From contig JAHBTN010000001.1 in NCBI GenBank assembly GCA_019638575.1, positions 186,001 to 250,000 on the forward strand: a DNA stretch of 64,000 nt, written 5' to 3'. This DNA comes from Ferruginibacter sp. (GTDB lineage Bacteria > Bacteroidota > Bacteroidia > Chitinophagales > Chitinophagaceae). Shown here one piece after another: positions 45,801-53,676 of the stretch; position 1 is the stretch's first letter; every line of letters begins with the position of its first letter. The translations under genes and the position numbers were made by a program. Under the pieces are notes generated by a model. It searched no databases and was not told the origin of the DNA. It worked only from the letters and a program-made list of their open reading frames with translations.

Positions 45801-46004
45801 CCTACAACGGGGTATTTTACCTGTATGATGAATGGGGTGCAATTAAAAGCAGATGAATTAAATATATTAAATGTGCAAGGAACAAGGGTGGCCGATTTTA
45901 ACCAGGCCAACGGTTTTAATATAGGCAATTTACCGGCAGGTATATACTGGTATAAACTTAAAGTAAAAGAAAAGGAATATAGTGGCAGGCTTATTAAGCT
46001 ATAA
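42867..46004 (+). CDS. Large secreted T9SS-cargo protein with DUF4838-like region
   Basis: The 1045-residue protein has a signal peptide (MAFIRNCTVLAVMALCMSVTNA), an N-terminal alpha-glucuronidase-like part (GLCFGLYQYLQNLGFRFYLP, about 98-118), and a central region resembling DUF4838 glycoside-hydrolase-like proteins. A beta-sandwich region follows, and a T9SS type A sorting domain ends the protein (VIYPNPTTGYFTCMM ... LPAGIYWYKLKVK, about 970-1045). It should be exported across the outer membrane and kept on the surface or released. The substrate is inferred to be a polysaccharide. A 9-pair hairpin covers its start codon. Confidence 0.8.
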   Translation: MAFIRNCTVLAVMALCMSVTNAQTVSYPSLASQLLKSTATDAANLLNQAKPGSNFITEEYSTMPANGIILIYDSTITDNLACRVQSDGNSYIKFSAAEDNGLCFGLYQYLQNLGFRFYLPGTIWQTIPTLSNIYIKTDSIYNSEFKYNGWFISGGHNTWVMDNNRDYNWDVYFGQNGHNWALYQRRNGMTGKYRFMGHRGDITTGAYLTTLQNNPCYVANFNNSRAASASSVPDINNEAAINLWATAIEEKYTSLNNAINSNVPLYINRYRKMNYNYHNIGIEVPDGARWGNSTDLNGCPGNGYPSASDQHIILSNKTAEKLNSDFPGKHYQVYAYSRHADIPSPGIAINSKIDVQLIPEVYQNFTSPNGLRNRWYNLTKNISEYNYLNLSGWSGETPAFDLNNFKETVQLAIDKKSQGLVWETSPAKFASLPYLYAANKNLLAGINIDKSLQEFCGAMFGHASQTVYELLHFWVDSKNITGVASNKYKLPYLLNLISTADVQTQADAVIVKERMLELKAYMHYMAMYLDWVTDQRSNEAKKEKAAALCIYLARINKMMLVNSYYLITTITAKYANTSDFYQQYNCINGTAYQNGNLPLITDNEIENNFLTDKAEYSNLINDYKFETSLNIKDKLATGNLNALQKINVQLKYTNGIDNYNSAVFYFNAPGAGKFSVAYNPVFNLPGKGYINFLVEKVGGKLQVLNDVTIGYTDKPGELLVQIPAAGTYKFTITSKYQSTVDIHIDAGKNIFYKSGTFFGNTTEIYTDVNNMPGYFYVPAGIDKVYFSISNSNPGGNGFASPEKINKEFEIKDNDGNSITARFVTSKDSALFYIPIPEGSRGKFCRITKKSNYGLLFSNISNYLWYAQPKPTPCKNSNFTISVLKIKENCITRLTANNISANYEWHVNDNGNNFTYSGQPIIDLPANSSPNTSITLTTDNNCSTTKKLKEDKNYLQAIQACAAGATLPGATGKPVIYPNPTTGYFTCMMNGVQLKADELNILNVQGTRVADFNQANGFNIGNLPAGIYWYKLKVKEKEYSGRLIKL

Positions 46005-46033
46005 GGAATACAAATTTTACAACTAAAATTTAT

Positions 46034-46041
46034 TACTTTTG
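46034..46041 (+). promoter_or_regulatory. -7 promoter element of uppS
   Basis: TACTTTTG matches TAnnTTTG exactly, 43 bases before the uppS ATG and just after the T9SS cargo gene. Confidence 0.65.
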
Positions 46042-46049
46042 CCCCCCAA

Positions 46050-46071
46050 AGTCAGGCCCCTAAGCCTGACT
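46050..46071 (+). promoter_or_regulatory. 5'-end hairpin of the uppS mRNA leader
   Basis: AGTCAGGC (46050-46057) pairs with GCCTGACT (46064-46071) over CCCTAA. It begins about eight bases after the -7 element, so it would form at the extreme 5' end of the transcript. There is no T run after it, so it is not a terminator. Confidence 0.5.
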
Positions 46072-46084
46072 ACTCATTTACATT

Positions 46085-46843
46085 ATGAGCCTTAAGGATA
46101 AAATTGACATGCAGCGGTTGCCCAGCCACATTGCCATTATAATGGATGGAAATGGAAGATGGGCAAAAGAAAAAGGCGAAGATCGCCTGTATGGACATTT
46201 ACATGGTGTGGAAAGTGTACGTAATATTGTGGAAGCTGCTGCAGAAATGGGTATTCAATACCTTACTTTATACGCTTTTAGTACCGAAAACTGGGATAGG
46301 CCTAAATATGAAGTAAGCGGCCTGATGGAACTATTAGTTGACACTATAAGAAACGAAGTGCCAACATTAAATAAGAACAACATAAAACTGCATGTAATTG
46401 GCGATACATCCATGTTACCACAGGAAGCTAATTACGAGCTAACTGAAGCATTACAGGAAACAGCCAACAATACCGGCCTAAACCTGGTTATGGCTCTTAG
46501 TTACAGCAGCCGTTGGGAAATAAATAATGCCGTAAAGCAAATAGCCGTTGATGTAAAAAATAATAAGCTTAAAAGTGATGATATAAGCAATGAAATTTTT
46601 CAACGGTATTTAACAACAAAAGATTTTCCCGACCCGGAATTAATGATTAGAACAAGCGGAGAATACAGGATAAGCAATTTTCTCCTTTATCAACTGGCAT
46701 ATGCCGAACTTTATTTTACTAATACACTTTGGCCCGACTTTAGAAAAGAAAATCTGTATGAAGCCATCCTGGATTACCAGGGCAGAGAAAGAAGGTTTGG
46801 TAAAACAGGCGAACAAGTAAAAGATGAGGAAGCCACAGGTTAA
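46085..46843 (+). CDS. uppS: Undecaprenyl diphosphate synthase (isoprenyl transferase)
   Basis: The 252-residue cis-prenyltransferase extends farnesyl diphosphate with isopentenyl units to make the C55 carrier for peptidoglycan and O-antigen. It has the catalytic Asp in IIMDGNGRWAKEKG, the conserved LYAFSTENW block and the C-terminal RTSGEYRISNFLLYQ region. Length is normal. Its own promoter with a 5' hairpin lies directly upstream, and bamA begins 127 bases downstream, so the envelope genes may be partly co-transcribed. Confidence 0.96.
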   Translation: MSLKDKIDMQRLPSHIAIIMDGNGRWAKEKGEDRLYGHLHGVESVRNIVEAAAEMGIQYLTLYAFSTENWDRPKYEVSGLMELLVDTIRNEVPTLNKNNIKLHVIGDTSMLPQEANYELTEALQETANNTGLNLVMALSYSSRWEINNAVKQIAVDVKNNKLKSDDISNEIFQRYLTTKDFPDPELMIRTSGEYRISNFLLYQLAYAELYFTNTLWPDFRKENLYEAILDYQGRERRFGKTGEQVKDEEATG

Positions 46844-46970
46844 AAGAATTAATAATAAGATAATCGTAACCTTAATAATTTCAATCTTTTATTACTGGCA
46901 ATGATTTAGGATGAGGTTAACAAATAGTTTTAATTAATGGGCTTAATTTGCCGCACGTAAAAAACAACTG

Positions 46971-49697
46971 ATGCAGAGGATCTACAAAGGAATTTTTATA
47001 ATTTTCACCCTGTTATTTAGCAGCAATTTAGTATCGGCCCAAGATGGTTCAGTATCTGTTGATCCTGCATTATTAGGCATCTTTAATGCAAAAACTCCAA
47101 AAGAATATACCATTGCAGATATAACTGTAACAGGTACAAAAGCTTTTGATGCTAATCTTATCATTTCTATATCGGGCCTTGCTGTTGGCGATAAAGTAAT
47201 TATACCCGGTACAGATGTATTTAGTAAAGCAATTACCAAACTTTGGCGTCAAAACCTTATTTCGGATGTTGAAATTTCTTTTACAAAACTTGAAGGCACA
47301 AATTTATATGTACAAATTGATGTAAAGGAAAGGCCCAGGCTGGCCAGTTATAAATTTGTTGGTATTAAAAAAGGCGAAAAAGACGACCTGGAACCTAAAA
47401 TGGCGCTTTCCAAAGACAGGGTGGTTACCGAAAATATGAAGCTGAGTGCAATAGAAGTAATCCGTAAGTTTTATTATGGCAAAGGTTTTAGAAATGTGGA
47501 TATACAGCTTACCGAAGAACAAGTGCCGGGCATGAACAATGCCATTGCCTTAACTTTTTATATAAAAAAGGGCCATAAAGTAAAAGTAAACTCCATCAAC
47601 TTTAGTGGTAATGAAAATATTGAAGCACAAAAGCTAAAGAAACAAATGAAAGGTACCAAAGAAATGAACCGCATCACTTTGTTTCCCATTACAGTTAAAA
47701 ACCCATTTGGCGATACAGAATCAAAACAAACTTTTAAAGATTATATAAAAGATGTGGGCTTTATGTCGATAACTAAAACCAGGGATTATGTTGATCCTTA
47801 TTTTAGAATCAGAGGTTTTAGTGGCGCAAAATTTAATGAAAATAAATACATAGAAGATAAAGAGCATGTTCTTGACTATTATAATTCCAGGGGTTACAGG
47901 GATGCAGTAATACTTAATGATACTGCTATTATGGACCAACGCAATAACCTTAATCTATTTTTAAAAGTTAGCGAAGGCCGTCAATATTATTTTGGCAATA
48001 TAGTTTGGCGAGGTAATACCAAATACAGCGATTCTGTATTGAATAGCATTTTAGGTATTAAAAAAGGCGATATCTATAATCTTGACCTTTTAAATAAAAA
48101 AATAGGCAAACAATTATCTGCCGAAGGGTTAGACATTGGAAGTCTTTATATGGATGATGGTTACCTTTTCTTCCAGGTAGACCCGGTTGAAACAGCCGTA
48201 TATAACGATACCATAGATTTTGAATTAAGAATGAGGGAAGGCCCACAAGCCACTTATGGAAACATCACAATCTCGGGCAATAAAAAAACCAAAGATTATG
48301 TAATACGGCGTGAACTGAGAACCATACCCGGTGAAAAATTCAGCCGTCAGGATATTATACGTACGCAGCGTGAATTGGGGCAACTTGGTTTTATTGACCC
48401 CGAAAAAATAAACCCACAAATTAATCCCAATGCCGAAAACGGAACAGTTGATATCAATTGGGGTGTAGAAGAAAAATCGGGCGACCAGTTAGAACTGTCG
48501 GCAGGCTTTGGCGGTGGCATTGGCCTTACAGGAACATTGGGTGTTTCGTTCAATAATTTTTCAATAAAAAATATTACCAAACGCTCCACCTGGGATCCAC
48601 TGCCATCGGGTGATGGCCAAAAATTTTCTGCCCGGATACAATCTAATGGCAAGGCATTCAGGTCGTATAATTTTTCATTTACCGAACCCTGGTTAGGTGG
48701 TAAAAAGCGCAACTCATTTACCATTGCCTATTCAAACACGAAATATGCAAATGCATATGATGTATTTGGGCAGTACTGTAAATCATGTGGCGATACGTCT
48801 TATGTAAAGTCAACCAATTTTGATATCTCACTAGGTAAGCAGTTAAAATGGCCCGATGATTATTTTAACCTTATTTATGCCATCAATGTTCAACGATATA
48901 AATTAAGAAACTACAGCTTGTTTGGCTCATCTGAAGAACTAAGAAATACAACATCAACCAATATAAGTTTAAGACTTGCTCTTATTCGTAATTCTGCTGG
49001 CCCTAACCCAATATTCCCTACCAGCGGTTCAAACTTTTTGTTAAGTGGCCAGTTCACCCTGCCTTATTCATTATTGGGTATTACATCAAATACTACCAAT
49101 AGTTATAAATTACCAGAGTTTCATAAGTGGCGGATGAATGCTGAATGGTATGTTCCTATTGGCCTTGCAAAGGGCGAAGAAAAGAACAAACAGTTTATAT
49201 TAAAGGTTGCAGCAAAATATGGTTTCATTGGCAGGTACAATAAAAACCTGTCAATAACCCCATTTGGCCGTTTTCAACTGGGCGATGCAGGGCTTAGTAA
49301 TAATTTTGCGCTGTTAGGTTATGATATTATTGCACACAGAGGTTACCCGGTGTATGAAACATCTAACCCACGTATAAATCCGGATGATATTACACCAGCA
49401 CAATTTTTCACCATCTTTAATAAATATACCGTAGAGCTAAGGTATCCATTTAGTACAAGCGCCTCAAGTACAATTTATGGATTGGCATTTTTTGATGCTG
49501 CAAATGGCTGGTACGATTTTAAATCATACAATCCATTTAAATTACGCCGTTCTGCTGGCTTAGGCTTAAGGTTCTTCCTGCCTATGTTTGGTTTACTTGG
49601 CTTCGATTATGGAATTGGCTTTGACAGGTTTAACCAAACAAGCGGTTTAAAAGGAGCAGCTAAGTTTACATTTATGCTTGGCCAGGAACCTGAATAA
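46971..49697 (+). CDS. bamA: Outer-membrane protein assembly factor BamA
   Basis: The 908-residue protein has a signal peptide (MQRIYKGIFIIFTLLFSSNLVSA), POTRA domains (from IADITVTGTKAFDANLII through GNITISGNKKTKDYVIRREL, about 45-490) and a C-terminal barrel of the Omp85 type (about 500-908). Bacteroidota BamA forms are longer than the E. coli one, as here. It inserts outer-membrane barrels. The last strand ends KFTFMLGQEPE, so three polar residues follow the usual end signal. TTAATTTG at 46943-46950 is a one-mismatch promoter element upstream. Confidence 0.96.
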   Translation: MQRIYKGIFIIFTLLFSSNLVSAQDGSVSVDPALLGIFNAKTPKEYTIADITVTGTKAFDANLIISISGLAVGDKVIIPGTDVFSKAITKLWRQNLISDVEISFTKLEGTNLYVQIDVKERPRLASYKFVGIKKGEKDDLEPKMALSKDRVVTENMKLSAIEVIRKFYYGKGFRNVDIQLTEEQVPGMNNAIALTFYIKKGHKVKVNSINFSGNENIEAQKLKKQMKGTKEMNRITLFPITVKNPFGDTESKQTFKDYIKDVGFMSITKTRDYVDPYFRIRGFSGAKFNENKYIEDKEHVLDYYNSRGYRDAVILNDTAIMDQRNNLNLFLKVSEGRQYYFGNIVWRGNTKYSDSVLNSILGIKKGDIYNLDLLNKKIGKQLSAEGLDIGSLYMDDGYLFFQVDPVETAVYNDTIDFELRMREGPQATYGNITISGNKKTKDYVIRRELRTIPGEKFSRQDIIRTQRELGQLGFIDPEKINPQINPNAENGTVDINWGVEEKSGDQLELSAGFGGGIGLTGTLGVSFNNFSIKNITKRSTWDPLPSGDGQKFSARIQSNGKAFRSYNFSFTEPWLGGKKRNSFTIAYSNTKYANAYDVFGQYCKSCGDTSYVKSTNFDISLGKQLKWPDDYFNLIYAINVQRYKLRNYSLFGSSEELRNTTSTNISLRLALIRNSAGPNPIFPTSGSNFLLSGQFTLPYSLLGITSNTTNSYKLPEFHKWRMNAEWYVPIGLAKGEEKNKQFILKVAAKYGFIGRYNKNLSITPFGRFQLGDAGLSNNFALLGYDIIAHRGYPVYETSNPRINPDDITPAQFFTIFNKYTVELRYPFSTSASSTIYGLAFFDAANGWYDFKSYNPFKLRRSAGLGLRFFLPMFGLLGFDYGIGFDRFNQTSGLKGAAKFTFMLGQEPE

Positions 49698-49730
49698 AAA
49701 ATTAATCTGTTAACAATAAAATATTTTAAG

Positions 49731-50243
49731 ATGAAAAAAATATTAGTTATTGCCGGATGCATATTTATGCTTGCTTTTTCTGCATCGGCACAGCGTTATG
49801 CCGTTATAGATTCAAAATACATTCTTGATAAAATACCGGAATACAAGGAAGCACAAAAAACACTTGACCAGTTTAGCGAAAAATGGCAGCAGGAAATAGA
49901 TCAAAAACAAGCTGCTATGGATAAAATGTATAAAGATTATGATGCTGAACAGGTTATGCTAAGTGATGTATTGAAAAAGAAAAGAGAAGACGAACTGTAC
50001 AACAAAGAAAAAGAATTACGTGACCTGCAAAAAAAGCGCTTTGGTTTTGAAGGCGACCTGTTTAAAAAAAGGCAGGAACTGATAAAGCCTATCCAGGATA
50101 AAGTGTATAATGCCGTGCAAAAACTTGCCGCAGAAAAACAATATGATTTTATATTAGATAAAAGTGAAGGAATAACCGTTATCTTTGCCGACCCAAAACT
50201 GGATAAAAGCGCAGATATACTCCGGAACCTGGGTGTTAAATAA
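49731..50243 (+). CDS. Skp/OmpH-family periplasmic chaperone (first copy)
   Basis: The 170-residue product has a signal peptide (MKKILVIAGCIFMLAFSASA) and the Skp pattern: a short beta-strand start (YAVIDSKYILDKIPEY), a long charged coiled-coil arm and a strand end (YDFILDKSEGITVIFADP). Skp holds unfolded outer-membrane proteins on the way to BamA. It is 33 bases downstream of bamA and precedes a second copy, the usual Bacteroidota pair. Confidence 0.92.
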   Translation: MKKILVIAGCIFMLAFSASAQRYAVIDSKYILDKIPEYKEAQKTLDQFSEKWQQEIDQKQAAMDKMYKDYDAEQVMLSDVLKKKREDELYNKEKELRDLQKKRFGFEGDLFKKRQELIKPIQDKVYNAVQKLAAEKQYDFILDKSEGITVIFADPKLDKSADILRNLGVK

Positions 50244-50326
50244 AATAAAATATTTAAAAAACGATGCAAAAATTTCAACAATTAAGCATCTTACTTAACA
50301 ATAAAACAATAAACATAAAAATTACA

Positions 50327-50857
50327 ATGAAAAAATTACTTTTAGTAGCTGTGATGGCAGCAGGTATGTTCAGTAGTGCATCGGCACAAACAAAAATCGG
50401 GTATATCAATACCGATGAATTAATAAGTTTAATGCCCGAAGCAGTAAAAGCTGATGCAGAAATTAAAGAATTTCAAACTTCATTGCAACAGCAGGGGCAA
50501 ACATTACAAACCGAAGCCGATCAAAAAAGAGACCAGTATTTTAAAGACTCTGTAAACTTGTCGCAAAGTATGAAAGAAATACGCAGGAGCGAACTGGTTA
50601 AATTATATACCCGCCTGCAAAATTACGACCAGGAAATGCAGGAAAAATCGGCCCAATATGCTCAAACTAAAATTATCCCTATTCGCCAAAAAGCATTGGA
50701 TGCAATTAAAGCAGTTGCAAAGGAAAAAGGTTATACTTATGTACTTGATGAATCACAGGGCCATCTTTTAGTGATGCCTCCGGGTGATGACCTTTTGGCC
50801 GCAGTAAAAACAAAATTGGGTATTAAAGACCCTGCACCCGCAGCTGCTGGCAAATAA
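50327..50857 (+). CDS. Skp/OmpH-family periplasmic chaperone (second copy)
   Basis: From the ATG chosen here the product has 176 residues: a signal peptide (MKKLLLVAVMAAGMFSSASA) begins it, so the upstream in-frame start at 50264 would add 21 residues before the signal and is rejected. KIGYINTDELISLMPE and YTYVLDESQGHLLVMP are the Skp end strands around a coiled-coil arm. The tail is Ala/Pro-rich. It differs from the first copy in sequence, so the two may serve different clients. Confidence 0.92.
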   Translation: MKKLLLVAVMAAGMFSSASAQTKIGYINTDELISLMPEAVKADAEIKEFQTSLQQQGQTLQTEADQKRDQYFKDSVNLSQSMKEIRRSELVKLYTRLQNYDQEMQEKSAQYAQTKIIPIRQKALDAIKAVAKEKGYTYVLDESQGHLLVMPPGDDLLAAVKTKLGIKDPAPAAAGK

Positions 50858-50882
50858 TACCTATATAAATACATTATTAAAG

Positions 50883-50908
50883 CCTTCCATTTATTGGAAG
50901 GTTTTTTT
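50883..50908 (+). terminator. Terminator after the skp pair
   Basis: CCTTCCA (50883-50889) pairs with TGGAAGG (50895-50901) over TTTAT, followed by seven T residues. Confidence 0.9.
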
Positions 50909-51010
50909 ATTTCATAAAATTATAAATACAAACGGGTAATATTTTGCTGCAAACTGTACTGTACACAACATACATGTATTTTACAGTTTAATAAGAATTA
51001 TTTTTGATTT

Positions 51011-51832
51011 ATGAAACAACAACCAATTGGAATTTTCGACAGTGGCTATGGAGGCTTAACTGTGCTAAAAGAAATTAAAGCTAAACTACCGGGTTATGAT
51101 TATTTATACCTGGGTGATAATTCCCGTTCGCCATATGGTAACCGTAGCTTTGAAACCGTTTATGAATATACACTGCAATGCGTAAAATGGTTTTTTAAAC
51201 AAGGATGCAGCCTGGTAATACTTGCCTGCAATACAGCATCGGCAAAGGCCCTGCGCACTATTCAGCAAAACGATCTTGCAAAGATAGACCCGGCAAAAAG
51301 GGTGTTAGGCGTTATAAGGCCCACTACAGAAATCATTGGGAAGTTTACAAAAACCGGTAATATTGGCATATTAGCCACAAACGGTACCGTGGGTTCAGAA
51401 TCTTATCCCATTGAGATAAAGAAATTTTTTCCGGGCATAAAAGTTTTTCAGCAGGCGTGCCCCATGTGGGTGCCACTAATTGAAAATAATGAGTTTGATA
51501 ATGCCGGCGCCGATTATTTTATTACAAAATATATTACTGAACTTATGCAGCAATCGCCGGATATTGATACTATATTATTAGGCTGCACTCATTACCCTTT
51601 ATTAATTGATAAAATTAAAAACGCTTTGCCACCCACAGTAACAGTGGTATCGCAGGGAGAAATTGTAGCCAATAGCCTTGCAATTTATTTGCAAAACCAT
51701 CCACAGATAAACGAAAAGTGCAGTAAAAATGGGCAGATAAGCTTTTATACTACCGATTCAACAGAAGATTTTGACAACCATGCAGCCATTTTTTATGGAA
51801 GCGTTATAAAATCATCGCATTTAAGCTTATAA
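51011..51832 (+). CDS. murI: Glutamate racemase
   Basis: The 273-residue cofactor-independent racemase makes D-glutamate for peptidoglycan. It shows IGIFDSGYGGLTVLK (Asp10, Ser11), the catalytic Cys73 in LACNTASA and the second catalytic Cys in LLGCTHYPLL (about 190-199). Length is normal. It stands after the skp terminator and before the rpmH promoter, so it is likely a single-gene unit. No promoter element of exact type was seen upstream. Confidence 0.96.
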   Translation: MKQQPIGIFDSGYGGLTVLKEIKAKLPGYDYLYLGDNSRSPYGNRSFETVYEYTLQCVKWFFKQGCSLVILACNTASAKALRTIQQNDLAKIDPAKRVLGVIRPTTEIIGKFTKTGNIGILATNGTVGSESYPIEIKKFFPGIKVFQQACPMWVPLIENNEFDNAGADYFITKYITELMQQSPDIDTILLGCTHYPLLIDKIKNALPPTVTVVSQGEIVANSLAIYLQNHPQINEKCSKNGQISFYTTDSTEDFDNHAAIFYGSVIKSSHLSL

Positions 51833-51879
51833 ACGGCAAATAAATTAATTATCAACCATCAAAATCAAAAAAATTAACC

Positions 51880-51887
51880 TACTTTTG
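51880..51887 (+). promoter_or_regulatory. -7 promoter element of rpmH
   Basis: TACTTTTG matches TAnnTTTG exactly. It gives a 5' leader of about 100 bases before the rpmH ATG, longer than for most genes in the window. Confidence 0.68.
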
Positions 51888-51910
51888 CCGTCCTTTCACA
51901 AACAGCGGGG

Positions 51911-51931
51911 ATGGTGCCTTGTTGTATGTAA
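51911..51931 (+). other. Six-codon ORF in the rpmH leader
   Basis: ATG GTG CCT TGT TGT ATG TAA (MVPCCM) sits in the rpmH leader. It may be a leader peptide or chance. A small CCTGA/TCAGG hairpin follows near 51963-51978, close to the rpmH start. Confidence 0.25.
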
Positions 51932-51993
51932 TAACAGATTAGGAAATTAATTTTAAAGCAAGCCTGAAGTTAATCAGGTAAAAATTAAATAAC

Positions 51994-52161
51994 ATGCCAG
52001 GTAAAAAAAGAACTTATCAGCCACATAAGCGCCGCAGAAAAACAGTACATGGTTTTCGTAAACGTATGCAAACTGCTAATGGACGTAAAGTTTTAGCAAG
52101 CCGCAGAAAAAAAGGACGTCATAAACTGACAGTATCAAGCGAGCACGGAGATAAAAAATAA
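51994..52161 (+). CDS. rpmH: Ribosomal protein bL34
   Basis: This 55-codon gene encodes the smallest large-subunit protein: [20 protein letters not shown] at the start, then [18 protein letters not shown], the classic L34 pattern (KRTYQP, HGFRxRM, GRKVLAxRR). The C-terminus is extended by about ten residues beyond the usual RKxLT end (SSEHGDKK). It precedes rnpA, the common rpmH-rnpA-yidD order. An exact promoter element lies upstream, and a strong terminator follows before rnpA. Confidence 0.95.
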   Translation: MPGKKRTYQPHKRRRKTVHGFRKRMQTANGRKVLASRRKKGRHKLTVSSEHGDKK

Positions 52162-52205
52162 GATGACAAGGTTTTTATGCAACAAAAACCAGGTTAAAAT
52201 AACGC

Positions 52206-52235
52206 AGTCCCCCGATTTTCTCGGGGGACTTTTTT
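52206..52235 (+). terminator. Strong terminator between rpmH and rnpA
   Basis: AGTCCCCCGA (52206-52215) pairs perfectly with TCGGGGGACT (52221-52230) over TTTTC, followed by a T run to about 52235. It ends about 13 bases before the rnpA start. Confidence 0.92.
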
Positions 52236-52247
52236 AATTTTAAGAAA

Positions 52248-52661
52248 TTGGATACTACACAACGATATTGTTTTAAAAAAAATGAAAAATTAAAAAGCCG
52301 CAAAGCCATTGAACATTTGTTTAAATCGGGTAACCAGTTTTCTAATTTTCCGTTTAAAATATTATGGTTGTTTAATGAAACTACCCCTTCATCTTTGCAA
52401 ACAGGTTTTGCGGTAAGCAGTAAACATTTTAAAAAAGCTGTTGACCGTAACAGGGTTAAAAGATTGATGAGGGAAGCATATCGCTTGCAAAAAAATGAAC
52501 TGAAGAACCAGTTAATAAAAAACAATAAGCAGCTCTCGGTTTTTTTTATCTATGTAGGCAACGAGTTGCCAAAATATGATTTCATTTTTGAAAAAACAGG
52601 TAATGTATTAAAACGGTTATTAAAAATTTTGAACGATCAACAATTAAATGAAAACAATTAA
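52248..52661 (+). CDS. rnpA: Ribonuclease P protein component
   Basis: The 137-residue basic protein assists the RNase P RNA in processing tRNA 5' ends. It shows the family opening [20 protein letters not shown] and the RNA-binding [16 protein letters not shown] (RNR motif). The start codon is TTG at 52248: no in-frame ATG precedes the conserved opening. It lies directly after the rpmH terminator, so its expression depends on readthrough or another promoter. Its end overlaps the yidD start by 14 bases. Confidence 0.92.
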   Translation: MDTTQRYCFKKNEKLKSRKAIEHLFKSGNQFSNFPFKILWLFNETTPSSLQTGFAVSSKHFKKAVDRNRVKRLMREAYRLQKNELKNQLIKNNKQLSVFFIYVGNELPKYDFIFEKTGNVLKRLLKILNDQQLNENN

Positions 52662-52878
52662 ACAGGTATTAAGTTTTCCGTTTATTGCACTGATAAAGCT
52701 TTACCAGGCAATTATATCACCCTGGATTGGCCCTAAGTGCCGCTACACTCCTACCTGCTCGCAATATGGTATTGAAGCTTTAAAAAAATATGGCCCTGTA
52801 AAAGGTATGTGGCTTACCATCAAAAGAATTGGCAGGTGCCATCCCTGGGGCGGGCATGGTTACGATCCTGTGCCATGA
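52648..52878 (+). CDS. yidD: Membrane protein insertion efficiency factor YidD
   Basis: The 76-residue protein has the YidD pattern: an amphipathic start ([19 protein letters not shown]), [19 protein letters not shown] and [17 protein letters not shown] with the conserved cysteines. It aids YidC-dependent membrane insertion at the inner face of the membrane. The start overlaps rnpA by 14 bases, which suggests coupled translation. yidC is not in this window, unlike in many genomes. Confidence 0.94.
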   Translation: MKTIKQVLSFPFIALIKLYQAIISPWIGPKCRYTPTCSQYGIEALKKYGPVKGMWLTIKRIGRCHPWGGHGYDPVP

Positions 52879-52940
52879 TAAAATTCAAATATTAAAACAT
52901 CTAAAGAAATAAATATTGCCAGTAACCAATCTTACATTAA

Positions 52941-52974
52941 AAAAGCTGTAACCATTTTTTTGATTACAGCTTTT
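52941..52974. terminator. Bidirectional terminator between yidD and sod
   Basis: AAAAGCTGTAA (52941-52951) pairs with TTACAGCTTTT (52964-52974), with A/T tracts on both sides, between convergent genes. Confidence 0.88.
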
Positions 52975-52999
52975 ATTTTATAAACCCATTCCTTTACTA

Positions 53000-53593
53000 T
53001 TAAAACCTTTCAGCCACTTTATCCCAGTTAACTACATTCCAAAATGCAGCTAAATAATCAGCACGGCGGTTTTGGTAAAGCAGGTAGTAGGCATGTTCCC
53101 AAACATCACATCCCAATAATGGTGTTCCTTTTACTTCTGTTACATCCATCAAAGGATTATCCTGGTTAGGGGTAGATGTAACTTCAAGTTTACCATCTTT
53201 TACAATCAGCCAGGCCCAGCCGCTTCCAAACCTTGTCATACCTGCTGCTGCAAATTTTTCTTTAAATGCATCAAAAGAACCAAATGAACTATTTATTGCA
53301 TCAGCAAGCTTGCCAGATGGCACCCCACCTTTACCGGGTGCAAGGCTTTCCCAAAAAAAGCTATGGTTCCAGTGTCCGCCGCCATTATTTCTTACGGCAG
53401 GACTAATACTTCCTGCTGCAGCAACCAGTTCTTCAATGCTTTTATTTTCGTTTGCCGTGCCTGCAATTGCCTTGTTTAAATTATCAACATAAGCCTGGTG
53501 ATGCTTACCATGATGGATTTGCATGGTTTTTGTATCAAAGTGTGGCTCTAATGCATCGTATGCATATGGTAAAGCCGGTAATGTAAATGCCAT
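53000..53593 (-). CDS. Superoxide dismutase (Fe/Mn type)
   Basis: The 197-residue enzyme removes superoxide. The metal ligands are visible as His27 in the helix with HHGKHH, a second His in NHSFFW (about 80), and the Asp and His of [12 protein letters not shown] near the C-terminus. The [14 protein letters not shown] and GSGWAWL blocks are classic. Whether Fe or Mn is used cannot be told from the sequence with confidence. It lacks a signal peptide, so it is cytoplasmic. Confidence 0.95.
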   Translation of the reverse strand: MAFTLPALPYAYDALEPHFDTKTMQIHHGKHHQAYVDNLNKAIAGTANENKSIEELVAAAGSISPAVRNNGGGHWNHSFFWESLAPGKGGVPSGKLADAINSSFGSFDAFKEKFAAAGMTRFGSGWAWLIVKDGKLEVTSTPNQDNPLMDVTEVKGTPLLGCDVWEHAYYLLYQNRRADYLAAFWNVVNWDKVAERF

Positions 53594-53676
53594 AGTGTAT
53601 AGTTTTATTTAATTAAGAATTTATTTTGAATGATAGGCTACAAATTTACGTTATCTATTCCCTTATAAGTTTTAAA

